Assembly: GCA_002162825.1 (NCBI GenBank)
Contig: MAAU01000001.1
Span: 1 to 54,635, forward strand
Source: Gammaproteobacteria bacterium 54_18_T64
GTDB taxonomy: Bacteria > Pseudomonadota > Gammaproteobacteria > Pseudomonadales > Porticoccaceae
Length of the DNA: 54,635 nucleotides
Direction of reading: 5' to 3'
In this document: one piece after another, positions 47,458-54,595 of the stretch
Position numbering within the stretch: the first letter of the stretch is position 1
Layout: each line of letters opens with the position of its first letter
The notes under the pieces: generated by a model
The model's input: only the letters and a program-made list of their open reading frames with translations
What the model was told of the DNA's origin: nothing
The model's database searches: none
Program-made: the position numbers and the translations under genes

Positions 47458-47670
47458 TTAAAATCGCCGCCTATCATGCTGGTTCAATAGTACCTGCACC
47501 TGCTCCTCCATCCAGTTATCCGGCGCATTGGTCCAGCACTGCAAAGCCGGAAACCAGTGCAAACCCATGCAGGTCAACATCAAGCAGGCACCCTCAGACA
47601 CGGGGCCGGGGCGCCGGTAGGCGTAATAGGCGGGGGGTTTATTCTTGAAGATAGAAATAATCCTGGTCAC
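47458..47670 (-). CDS. Small Cys/Trp-rich protein of unknown function
   Basis: 70 residues. GTG start at 47670 with AAGGAG six bases upstream, which supports a real gene. Reads MTRIISIFKNKPPAYYAYRRP, then a stretch with three Cys and three Trp (CLMLTCMGLHWFPALQCW, APDNWMEEQ). No signal peptide. Convergent with the VOC gene and upstream of the TRAP binding protein. Family not recognised. Confidence 0.6.
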   Translation of the reverse strand: MTRIISIFKNKPPAYYAYRRPGPVSEGACLMLTCMGLHWFPALQCWTNAPDNWMEEQVQVLLNQHDRRRF

Positions 47671-47767
47671 GGCTCACTCCTTGAACACCCCATTTGCAGG
47701 GGCTTAACGAGAAAAAAAGCTTAACGTGACCTTATTTTTAGCAGTAAAAGCCGCCAATCACAAAAAT

Positions 47768-48889
47768 TTACGGTTGTACTGTGGACTCTGTCTCCAAACG
47801 ACGCGCCCGATAGTAGGCCTCCTCGGATATTTCGTGGTAGTCCGTCACCTGGGCCTGGAAGGCCTGCAACGAGTCGCGAGTCTTAAGCGCCAGCGGATTA
47901 TTGGCCACCAATTCGTCGAGTACCTCTGCGGTGATGGTCTTCAGCTTAACCAGCACATCGTCCGGCAGGCGGCGCAATTGCACACCGTGCTCGTCGACCA
48001 ACTGCACCAGGGCGGCATTGTTGCGCGCCGTGTATTCGTCGAGCATGTCCTGATTCACCGTTCGCGCCGCCGCTTCCACCATGGCCTGTAGGTCATCGGG
48101 TAGAGATTCCCAGGCGTCTTTGTTGATGATCAATTCCAGGGTTGAGCCGGTCTCATGCCAACCCGGGTAATAATAGTATTTCGCCACCTGGTGAAAACCA
48201 AAGGCCAGGTCGTTATAGGGGCCAACCCACTCCGTGGCATCGATCACGCCGGTTTGCATGGCGGTGTAAAGCTCGCCACCGGGAATGGTCACCGCTTCGC
48301 CGCCGGCGCGGGTGATCACCTCACCACCAATGCCCGGTATGCGCATTTTCAAACCCTGTAGGTCTTCGAGGCTGTTAATTTCTCGATTAAACCAACCCGC
48401 CATCTGCACCCCAGAATTACCCCCGGCAAAGGGCACCAGGTTGAAGGGCTCGTAGGTTTCGCGCCACAGCTCCATGCCACCGCCGTGGTACAGCCAACTG
48501 TTCATTTCCTGAGCATTGAGGCCAAAAGGCACCGAAGTGAAAAACACCGAGGCCGGGGTTTTACCCTTCCAGTAATAGGCCGCACCGTGGCCCATCTCTG
48601 CCGTGCCCTGGGAGACCGCATCGAAGACCTCCAGCGCCGGCACCATTTGCCCAGCACCGTAGACCTTCACTTTCAGGCGACCCTGGCTCATGCGATCAAC
48701 CAGCCTAGCGAAATTTTCCGGCGCCATCCCCAGGCCGGGATAGTTCTTCGGCCAAGTAGTGACCAACTTCCACTCGAAGGATTTTTGCTCTGCAACGGCA
48801 GCGCCCCCCTCAAAGGAGCTTGCCGCCTGTTGTTCGCCGCAGGCCGCTAATAAAAGTACCAGGGCACTGATTGCTAATTTTTTTATCAT
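47768..48889 (-). CDS. TRAP transporter solute-binding lipoprotein (DctP/TakP family)
   Basis: 373 residues from ATG 48889 (MIKKLAISALVLLLAACGEQQ). The frame continues 39 codons upstream but that stretch is a dispersed DNA repeat. Lipobox LAAC gives lipidation at C17. The DctP fold follows: TTWPKNYPGLG, the conserved Arg in LKMRIPGIGGEV, and the TakP-like ATEWVGPYNDLAFGFHQVAKYYYYPGW block, suggesting a 2-oxo acid or similar organic acid. The membrane subunits DctQ and DctM are not next to it. Ribosome site weak (AAGG at 11 bases). Confidence 0.92.
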   Translation of the reverse strand: MIKKLAISALVLLLAACGEQQAASSFEGGAAVAEQKSFEWKLVTTWPKNYPGLGMAPENFARLVDRMSQGRLKVKVYGAGQMVPALEVFDAVSQGTAEMGHGAAYYWKGKTPASVFFTSVPFGLNAQEMNSWLYHGGGMELWRETYEPFNLVPFAGGNSGVQMAGWFNREINSLEDLQGLKMRIPGIGGEVITRAGGEAVTIPGGELYTAMQTGVIDATEWVGPYNDLAFGFHQVAKYYYYPGWHETGSTLELIINKDAWESLPDDLQAMVEAAARTVNQDMLDEYTARNNAALVQLVDEHGVQLRRLPDDVLVKLKTITAEVLDELVANNPLALKTRDSLQAFQAQVTDYHEISEEAYYRARRLETESTVQP

Positions 48890-48928
48890 TTTTTTGTTGA
48901 CCTTATTTTGCTGACAAAACCGAGGAAA

Positions 48929-49015
48929 AGAACACCCTTCACTCATGACACGCTGTAAATACGTCCCTGTACGCTCGGTGTCGGCATCCATGCCTCCTAC
49001 GGTCACGAGCGAAGA
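48929..49015. repeat. Dispersed palindromic repeat, copy 1 (between uvrD and the TRAP protein gene)
   Basis: Contains CCCTTCACTCATGACACGC, TGTAAATAC-tCCCTGTA, GCTCGG, and GTCGGCATCCATGCCTCC, ending GGTCACGAGCGAAGAG. The two ends are roughly reverse complements (CTTCACTCATGAC against GTCACGAGCGAAG). A second copy lies at 51286-51425 on the other side of uvrD. Noncoding; the open frame across it is accidental. Confidence 0.8.
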
Positions 49016-49042
49016 GTCTTCATTTCTTTTGCGGCATGAATA

Positions 49043-51199
49043 TCAGGACACCGCCTGTAGCTTGGCATATTGCAACACCATCCACTTGGTACCTTCATTG
49101 GCAAAGTTCACCTGCACTCGGCCATTGGGGCCACTGCCCTCAAAGCTGAGTATCACACCTTCACCGAAGATCTTGTGCATCACCTGCTGTCCAAGGACCA
49201 AACCCGAGCCTGCACCGTCGTCACTCAGCGTCGCCTTTTTAACAAAGCTGGTGGGGCGAGAGACATTGGCCGACAGCCGCACCTCTTCGAGCACATCGCT
49301 GGGTATATCGCGGATAAAACGCGACACCCGGTTATAGCTCTCCTGCCCGTACAGCCGCCGTGTCTCGGCAAAGGTCAGGTAGAGCTTTTCCATCGCCCGA
49401 GTAATGCCGACGTAACACAGGCGGCGCTCTTCCTCGAGACGGCCGGATTCTTCCAGCGACATTTTATGGGGGAAGAGGTTCTCCTCCATACCGGCCATAA
49501 ACACCAGAGGGAATTCCAGGCCCTTGGCCGAATGCAGGGTCATCAGCTGAATGGCGTCTTCATCGCTTTCGGCCTGGCGCTCACCGGCATCGAGCACGGC
49601 TTCGTCAATAAACTGGGGCAGGGCGGGGGTATCGGGGTCGGGCGCTTCGTAGGCCCGGCAGGCATTAATCAGTTCTTCGAGGTTTTCGACACGGGTTTGC
49701 CCGCGCTCGCCCTTTTCGCGACGATAAAACTCCAGCAGGCCCGACGCCTCCAAGACCTGATCGGTCAGACCATCCAGCGTCAGGCTTTGATAATCCTCGG
49801 CAAGCTCCGCCACCATCGCCAAAAATCCGCGCACGGCATTACTGGCACGGGCCGGTAAGTTCTCGACTTCGCTTTCGGCCGCCGCCCACATGGACTGATT
49901 GGCGGCGCGGGCTGTATCGCGCAAACGTTGTACGGTTTTATCACCAATGCCGCGCGTCGGGGTATTAATCACCCGCTCAAAGGCCGCATCGTCGTGACGA
50001 TTCATTAACAGGCGCAAATAGGCGAGGGCGTTTTTAATTTCGAGGCGCTCGTAAAAACGATGGCCGCCGTAAATGCGATAGGGGATTTGCAGACGCAGCA
50101 GGGCTTCTTCAAGAATCCGCGACTGGGCGTTGGAGCGATAGAGTATCGCCACATCGCTGCGCATATTACCCTTGGCAATCCAGTCCTGAATGCGTTCGCC
50201 GATAAAGCGCGCCTCGTCCTGCTCATTAAAGCCGGCGTACAGCGACAGCTTCTCGCCTTCTTCGCCATCGGTCCACAGGACTTTGCCGAGGCGGTTGGCA
50301 TTTTGCGAGATCACCCCATTCGCCGCTTTTAGAATGGTCGCCGTGGAGCGATAGTTCTGCTCCAGCCGCACCGTGCTTACCGTCTCAAAATCGTGGGTGT
50401 AATTTTGAATGTTTTCAATCTTCGCACCACGCCAGCCGTAGATAGACTGATCGTCGTCGCCCACCGCCGTCATGCCCAGTTTTTTACCCGCCAACACGCG
50501 CAACCAGGCATATTGAATACTATTGGTGTCCTGAAATTCATCCACCAAAATATGTTGAAAGCGATCTTGATAATGGGCCAACAGCTCCGGCTTATTCAGC
50601 CACAACTCGTGGGCGCGCAATAACAACTCGCCAAAATCAACGAGGCCACCGCGCTGGCAAGCCTCTTCGTAACCGCGATAAATTTGCAGCATCGCCACCG
50701 AAAACGGGTCGGGGCTTTGCTGAATATGGGCGGCGCGCAGGCCTTCATCTTTTTGCTCGTTGATATACCACTGCGCCTGGCGGGGCGGCCACTTCTCCGT
50801 ATCCATATTCAAAGCGGTGTACACCCGCTTGACGACACGCAGCTGATCGTCGGCATCGAGTATTTGAAAACCCTCGGGCAAACCGGCATCGCGCCAGTGC
50901 ATTTTCAGCAGCCGATGAGCGAGGCCGTGAAAGGTGCCGACCCACATACCCTGGGGCGCAAAGCCGATCAAATCACTGATACGCTCACGCATTTCCCGCG
51001 ACGCTTTATTGGTAAAGGTCACCGCGAGTATTTGGTAGGGCGACAAACCCTCGACCTGCATCAACCAGGCAATGCGGTGCACCAACACCCGAGTTTTGCC
51101 ACTACCGGCACCGGCCAACACCAACTGATGGGCGTTGGCACTGGTCACCGCCTCGCGTTGGGCGGCATTAAGACTATCGATTATTGAGGTAACATCCAT
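49043..51199 (-). CDS. uvrD: DNA helicase II
   Basis: 718 residues, near the usual 720. Superfamily 1 helicase: motif I AGAGSGKTR (about 30-38), Ia FTNKASREMRERI, II VDEFQDTN, III GDDDQSIYGWRGA, IV EQNYRS, V TLHSAKGLEFPLVFMAG and VI VGITRAMEKLYL. The C-terminal Tudor-like segment (GQQVMHKIFGEGVILSFEGSG) binds RNA polymerase in UvrD. Acts in mismatch and excision repair. Isolated between the two repeat copies. Confidence 0.96.
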   Translation of the reverse strand: MDVTSIIDSLNAAQREAVTSANAHQLVLAGAGSGKTRVLVHRIAWLMQVEGLSPYQILAVTFTNKASREMRERISDLIGFAPQGMWVGTFHGLAHRLLKMHWRDAGLPEGFQILDADDQLRVVKRVYTALNMDTEKWPPRQAQWYINEQKDEGLRAAHIQQSPDPFSVAMLQIYRGYEEACQRGGLVDFGELLLRAHELWLNKPELLAHYQDRFQHILVDEFQDTNSIQYAWLRVLAGKKLGMTAVGDDDQSIYGWRGAKIENIQNYTHDFETVSTVRLEQNYRSTATILKAANGVISQNANRLGKVLWTDGEEGEKLSLYAGFNEQDEARFIGERIQDWIAKGNMRSDVAILYRSNAQSRILEEALLRLQIPYRIYGGHRFYERLEIKNALAYLRLLMNRHDDAAFERVINTPTRGIGDKTVQRLRDTARAANQSMWAAAESEVENLPARASNAVRGFLAMVAELAEDYQSLTLDGLTDQVLEASGLLEFYRREKGERGQTRVENLEELINACRAYEAPDPDTPALPQFIDEAVLDAGERQAESDEDAIQLMTLHSAKGLEFPLVFMAGMEENLFPHKMSLEESGRLEEERRLCYVGITRAMEKLYLTFAETRRLYGQESYNRVSRFIRDIPSDVLEEVRLSANVSRPTSFVKKATLSDDGAGSGLVLGQQVMHKIFGEGVILSFEGSGPNGRVQVNFANEGTKWMVLQYAKLQAVS

Positions 51200-51285
51200 G
51201 GGGGCAGGATTCTAGCAGATTACGTGCTCGCGCTTGTCGATACTTGTTGCCCTAGGCTGTATTCACTAACGACATAAGTAGTAGC

Positions 51286-51425
51286 AAAGAATACCCTTCA
51301 CTCATGACACGCTGTAAATACCTCCCTGTAAGCTCGGCTTTGGCTTCCTGCGTCGCTCTACCTCCTGCATCCATGCAGTCGTCGGTGTCGGCATCCATGC
51401 CTCCTACGGCCATGAGCAAAGGGCA
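51286..51425. repeat. Dispersed palindromic repeat, copy 2 (before hexR)
   Basis: Shares with copy 1 the first half (CCCTTCACTCATGACACGC, TGTAAATAC, CTCCCTGTA) and the GTCGGCATCCATGCCTCC end. It carries an extra module of about 44 bases in the middle (51338-51381, with TGCATCCATGCAGTCG). Ends CGGCCATGAGCAAAGGG, roughly the reverse complement of its start. Confidence 0.8.
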
Positions 51426-51475
51426 TCCTTTGCTTTTGCAACGTCACGTTGAGCACTGATAAAAATACTTTCCAC

Positions 51476-51490
51476 TGTAAATAATTTACA
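51476..51490. promoter_or_regulatory. HexR operator (autoregulation site)
   Basis: TGTAAATAATTTACA is a perfect palindrome around one A. It fits the gammaproteobacterial HexR box (TGTAA...TTACA arms) and ends 30 bases before the hexR TTG start, a place that would block the promoter. Confidence 0.75.
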
Positions 51491-51520
51491 ATTTAAAAAG
51501 AAATAATTCGGAGATCGGCC

Positions 51521-52375
51521 TTGAAGCCCGCAGCACTCACACAAACTATCAGCAATGAACTCCAGGCCATGCGTAAATCGGAACGCAAGGTCGGCCAGTT
51601 TGTGCTGGCTCAGCCCGATGAAGTGATCCGCATGCGCATTGTCGACCTCGCCGAACAGGCCGAGGTCAGCGAGCCCACCGTGGTGCGTTTTTGCCGCGCC
51701 GTGGGTTGCGATGGCTTTCAGGACTTTAAACTCGCCCTCGCCCAACAGCTCGCATCCAGCCCCAGCATCGGCCAAATTGCCGTCACCGATAGCGACTCCA
51801 CCGCCGAGTACTCCTTTAAAGTCTTCGACTCTACCGTCGATAGCTTATTAAAGGTACGCGACAACCTCGACCTTGAAATGCTCGACCGCGCCGTGCAGGC
51901 ACTGTGCGCCGCCAAGCGGGTAGAGTTCTACGGCTTTGGCGCCTCCGCCGCCGTCGCCTTTGATGCACAGCATCGCTTCTTTCGTTTGCAACTAGCGACC
52001 GCTGCCTACTCCGACCCCCACCTGCAAAACATGTCGGCGACCTCCCTCTCACCCGATGACGTGGTCGTTGCCTTTTCCCAGTCGGGGCGCACCAAAGCGC
52101 TGCTCGACTCCATTGCGCTGGTCAAAACCCGGGGCGCAAAAGTCATCGCCCTGGCACCCAGCCAGTCACCAGTTGCCGAGGCCGCCACCATCCCCATCAC
52201 CATTGATGTTAAAGAAGACATTCAAATTTACACGCCCCTGTCATCGCGCATCGCCCACCTCGCAGTTATCGACGTACTGGCCATCGGCGTTGCCCAACAG
52301 AAAGGGCCACAACTTGAAGAACACCTGCAACTACTGCAGAAAAACCTCGACAGCCTGCGTTTAAAAGACAGTTGA
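51521..52375 (+). CDS. hexR: HexR, RpiR-family regulator of central carbon metabolism
   Basis: 284 residues from TTG 51521 with GGAG eight bases upstream. N-terminal RpiR helix-turn-helix (ERKVGQFVLAQPDEV, VDLAEQAEVSEPTVVRFCRAVGCDGFQDFKLALAQ) followed by a SIS sugar-phosphate domain (about 120-260, GFGASAAVAFDAQHRF and FSQSGRTKALLDS). HexR senses 2-keto-3-deoxy-6-phosphogluconate and controls Entner-Doudoroff and glycolytic genes. Usual targets (zwf, edd) are not in the window; the palindrome upstream suggests autoregulation. Confidence 0.93.
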   Translation: MKPAALTQTISNELQAMRKSERKVGQFVLAQPDEVIRMRIVDLAEQAEVSEPTVVRFCRAVGCDGFQDFKLALAQQLASSPSIGQIAVTDSDSTAEYSFKVFDSTVDSLLKVRDNLDLEMLDRAVQALCAAKRVEFYGFGASAAVAFDAQHRFFRLQLATAAYSDPHLQNMSATSLSPDDVVVAFSQSGRTKALLDSIALVKTRGAKVIALAPSQSPVAEAATIPITIDVKEDIQIYTPLSSRIAHLAVIDVLAIGVAQQKGPQLEEHLQLLQKNLDSLRLKDS

Positions 52376-52430
52376 GTTAGCGCCTAATTAATTAACTCCA
52401 TCCCACTCCGCCAAAGAAAGAGAGAATAAA

Positions 52431-52856
52431 ATGGATAACAAACAACTCACCCCACAGCTTCACGTTGCCAGCCAAATTAGCAAAGACGATATCCCCGCCA
52501 TTGCCGCTCTAGGTTTTAAAGTGATTCTTAATAACCGACCCGATGGCGAAGGGGATGACCAGCCACTGGCGGCGGAAATTGAGGCGGAGGCGAAGGCCCA
52601 CGGCATTGAATATATTTATCAGCCCGTGGTGGGTACGGCAATCACGGATGAAAATATCGAAAACTTTGGCGCGACCATTGCTGACAATGAAGGCCCTATA
52701 TTTGCTCACTGCCGTACGGGTACTCGCTGCACTATTTTGTGGATGCTTTCTCAGGCGAAAGATAAGACTGCCGATGAATTATTGGCGACGGCAGCTAAGG
52801 CAGGGTATTCCTTGGAGCAGGTTAGGGGGAGACTTGAGGAACTTAGCAAAGGGTAA
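52431..52856 (+). CDS. DUF442/TIGR01244 phosphatase-like (rhodanese-annotated) protein
   Basis: 141 residues. Dual-specificity-phosphatase-like fold with the P-loop HCRTGTR (93-99, nucleophile C94) and the family opening LTPQLHVASQISKDDIPAIAALGFKVILNNRPDGE. In other genomes the domain is fused to or near beta-lactamase-like sulfur enzymes (Blh). The last gene of GC-rich, typical base use before the AT-rich stretch. Confidence 0.88.
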   Translation: MDNKQLTPQLHVASQISKDDIPAIAALGFKVILNNRPDGEGDDQPLAAEIEAEAKAHGIEYIYQPVVGTAITDENIENFGATIADNEGPIFAHCRTGTRCTILWMLSQAKDKTADELLATAAKAGYSLEQVRGRLEELSKG

Positions 52857-52881
52857 GCCGACTCTCGATTTAATCTTTATT

Positions 52882-52945
52882 GCAGGATTAACAGGAATTG
52901 GAGTCCTGCTATATAGGGAAATTAACGGGAATGCTGATTCCTGTT
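52882..52945. repeat. Interleaved inverted repeats at the left edge of the AT-rich segment
   Basis: AACAGGAAT (52890-52898) pairs with ATTCCTGTT (52937-52945), and GCAGGA (52882-52887) with TCCTGC (52904-52909). They lie between the DUF442 stop and the next gene, where base composition changes. Could be a terminator region, an operator or an insertion scar. Confidence 0.4.
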
Positions 52946-52967
52946 ATCAACAAGTTAGAGGTTTCAT

Positions 52968-53795
52968 TTGAGCAGGTTGATCTTCAATAAAATTTCCATA
53001 GTTGAATCTTTGGCTGATACGGATAAGAAAACAGGTGAATTGCTAGCGCACGACCTTAGTTTATTAGAAGTATTTCATGATAAAGGCCTTGTTATAGAAT
53101 GCTTGAAAATATCAAATAAACAAGAATTGTTGACTCATATTGAATCTTTAACTGAGGATGCAAAAATAAACAATGTGTTTCCTATTCTACAAATTGAAGT
53201 CCATGGTACTTCAGACCAAAAAGGCTTAGCATTAAACTCTGGAGAAAATGTTAGTTGGAACGAATTAGAACCGTATTTTAGGGCGCTTAATGTCGCAACA
53301 AAATGCAACCTGCTTGTAGTTATGGCTGCATGTTTTGGGGTACATGTAAGTAGCAATATTTCACTTTTTGATAGAGCGCCATACTGGGGGATTATTGCCC
53401 CCGAAAAAGAAATTCTCCCTAATGATATTTTAAGTACTCTAACGAGGTTCTATACACAACTTTATACAAGCGAGGAGAGTAATGGGCTATTAGCATCACT
53501 TCAAGGATCAGAATTAGAATTTATTACTAGTGAATGGTTTTTTGTAAAGGCTTTCAAGTATTACATAACTGAATTTTGTAATGATACTGATCTCACGATT
53601 AAGGTAAATAGTATTAAAAATAAATTGATTGCTCAGGGGGTAATAGATCTACCTGGCGATGAAATCATTAAATGTGTTTTAAAACCAGAAGGTGAGGAAA
53701 GATTTTATTCCTTTCTAAATCACTTTTTTATGGTTGATTATTACCCTGAGAATATAGATAAAATAAGCGTAAAGTATGATCATATAAACCCCTAG
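52968..53795 (+). CDS. Unrecognised protein, candidate caspase/CHAT-fold cysteine peptidase
   Basis: 275 residues from TTG 52968, with AGAGG seven bases upstream. No family recognised by sequence. Layout: a hydrophobic strand ending in His-Gly (FPILQIEVHG, H79), a helix-like segment, then a second strand ending in Cys (CNLLVVMAACFG, C122), as in the His/Cys dyad of caspase-like clan CD peptidases. Later WGIIAPEKEILPND followed by LTRFYTQLY resembles the last strand and helix of CHAT domains. Residues 190-275 have no match. The gene is clearly AT-rich (17 G/C of 60 at 53101-53160) against a GC-rich window, which suggests recent transfer. The fold is an inference from motif spacing only; a regulatory, toxin or defence role is possible. 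Confidence 0.55.
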   Translation: MSRLIFNKISIVESLADTDKKTGELLAHDLSLLEVFHDKGLVIECLKISNKQELLTHIESLTEDAKINNVFPILQIEVHGTSDQKGLALNSGENVSWNELEPYFRALNVATKCNLLVVMAACFGVHVSSNISLFDRAPYWGIIAPEKEILPNDILSTLTRFYTQLYTSEESNGLLASLQGSELEFITSEWFFVKAFKYYITEFCNDTDLTIKVNSIKNKLIAQGVIDLPGDEIIKCVLKPEGEERFYSFLNHFFMVDYYPENIDKISVKYDHINP

Positions 53796-54148
53796 TATCA
53801 AGTTAGAACCGCGACAGTAACAATTAAATTCCACAAAGAGTAAAGAAGAAAATAGGGTCAGGTCTTTCCTGAAGAAAATAGGGTCAGGTCTTTCCTTGCC
53901 ACAAACAGCTTACACAGTAAATGGGGTCAGGTCTTTCCTTGCCACAAACAGCTTACGCGCATTACCAAACGCTATAAATAATACGCAATATTTCTATCCT
54001 ATTTTAACACCATTGATCGCGGAAAATGATAGCAAAGGGTTCAGCACTTTATTCTAGAAATCGCCCACCTACTCCAAAATAATTCAAGTAAGATAAAATT
54101 CAAACTCCCCTATTTATAGAATCACTAAACAAAGAACCGAAGAATCCC
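53796..54148. other. 353-base AT-rich gap with tandem repeats
   Basis: No gene. The first part holds three copies of a short repeat (53845-53956). The rest (53957-54148) is AT-rich leader sequence for the next gene, with no clear ribosome site and no clear hairpin. Confidence 0.65.
53845..53956. repeat. Three tandem copies of a GGGTCAGGTCTTTCCT repeat
   Basis: A 26-base unit beginning GAAGAAAATAGGGTCAG occurs twice back to back (53845-53870, 53871-53896). A 33-base segment (GGGTCAGGTCTTTCCT plus TGCCACAAACAGCTTAC) occurs at 53881-53913 and again at 53924-53956. Similar GGGTCAGGTCTT strings occur in marine gammaproteobacteria near IS200-like (REP-associated) transposases; none is present here. 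Confidence 0.85.
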
Positions 54149-54577
54149 ATGCAAACATCCCATCTTGCCGCAGAATGGTCTCTATTACAGAAGCAGTTTG
54201 ATAGTTATGAAAAGTACTCATTGCTAATTAAGCTAGCAAACATTGGGGTTTTAGCCGTAGCCTATTTTACCGACCATCTCTCCGCTTTTATTTTATGTCT
54301 TCTACTCATTCTATGGCTGCAGGATGCTATTTGGAAAACCTTTCAAGCGCGTATTGATAGCCGCCTTTTACAGCTGGAAGCTTATTTATCGAATGACCAC
54401 ACGCTGCAACACTGTGATGGAGTGGCTTTTCAATTCAACAGCCTTTACTTACAAAACCGGCCGAGTAGTGCCGGCCTGATTAAAGAGTATTTTGGCCAGG
54501 CCTTAAGACCTACCATTGCCTTCCCACATTTATTATTAATTGTATCTCTCGGCCTAAAACTACTCTTCACGGCTTAA
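54149..54577 (+). CDS. Two-helix membrane protein of unknown function
   Basis: 142 residues. A central hydrophobic hairpin (about 28-62), a charged cytosolic-looking middle (ARIDSRLLQLEAYLSND) and a final hydrophobic segment (about 124-140). Opens MQTSHLAAEWSLLQKQFDSYEKYSLLI. Intermediate base composition (25 G/C of 60 at 54241-54300). Function not known; a hairpin terminator sits right at its stop. Confidence 0.75.
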   Translation: MQTSHLAAEWSLLQKQFDSYEKYSLLIKLANIGVLAVAYFTDHLSAFILCLLLILWLQDAIWKTFQARIDSRLLQLEAYLSNDHTLQHCDGVAFQFNSLYLQNRPSSAGLIKEYFGQALRPTIAFPHLLLIVSLGLKLLFTA

Positions 54578-54595
54578 GCCGATTAATCGGCTTTT
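54576..54595 (+). terminator. Terminator of the membrane protein gene, overlapping the convergent toxin gene end
   Basis: Palindrome GCCGATTAATCGGC followed by TTTT. The stop codon of the opposite-strand ParE-like gene (54583-54585) lies inside the stem. Confidence 0.75.

Larger units (their letters stand above)
51200..51520. other. 321-base gap between uvrD and hexR
   Basis: No gene. Holds repeat copy 2 (51286-51425) and the hexR operator (51476-51490); the rest is the uvrD leader. Confidence 0.7.

Noticed and set aside
48890-49006. 39-codon N-terminal extension of the TRAP binding protein
   Set aside because: The extension is read from the dispersed repeat; the lipoprotein signal peptide begins at the internal ATG 48889.
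49070-49858. 262-codon plus-strand frame opposite uvrD
   Set aside because: Antisense of helicase motifs V and VI; no independent support.
52543-52971. 142-codon frame overlapping the DUF442 gene and running into the gap
   Set aside because: Out-of-phase, Arg-rich frame over a gene with a conserved P-loop.
53845-53956. Short direct repeats as a possible CRISPR array
   Set aside because: Units are tandem or partial, there are no even spacers, the repeat is not palindromic, and no cas genes are present.
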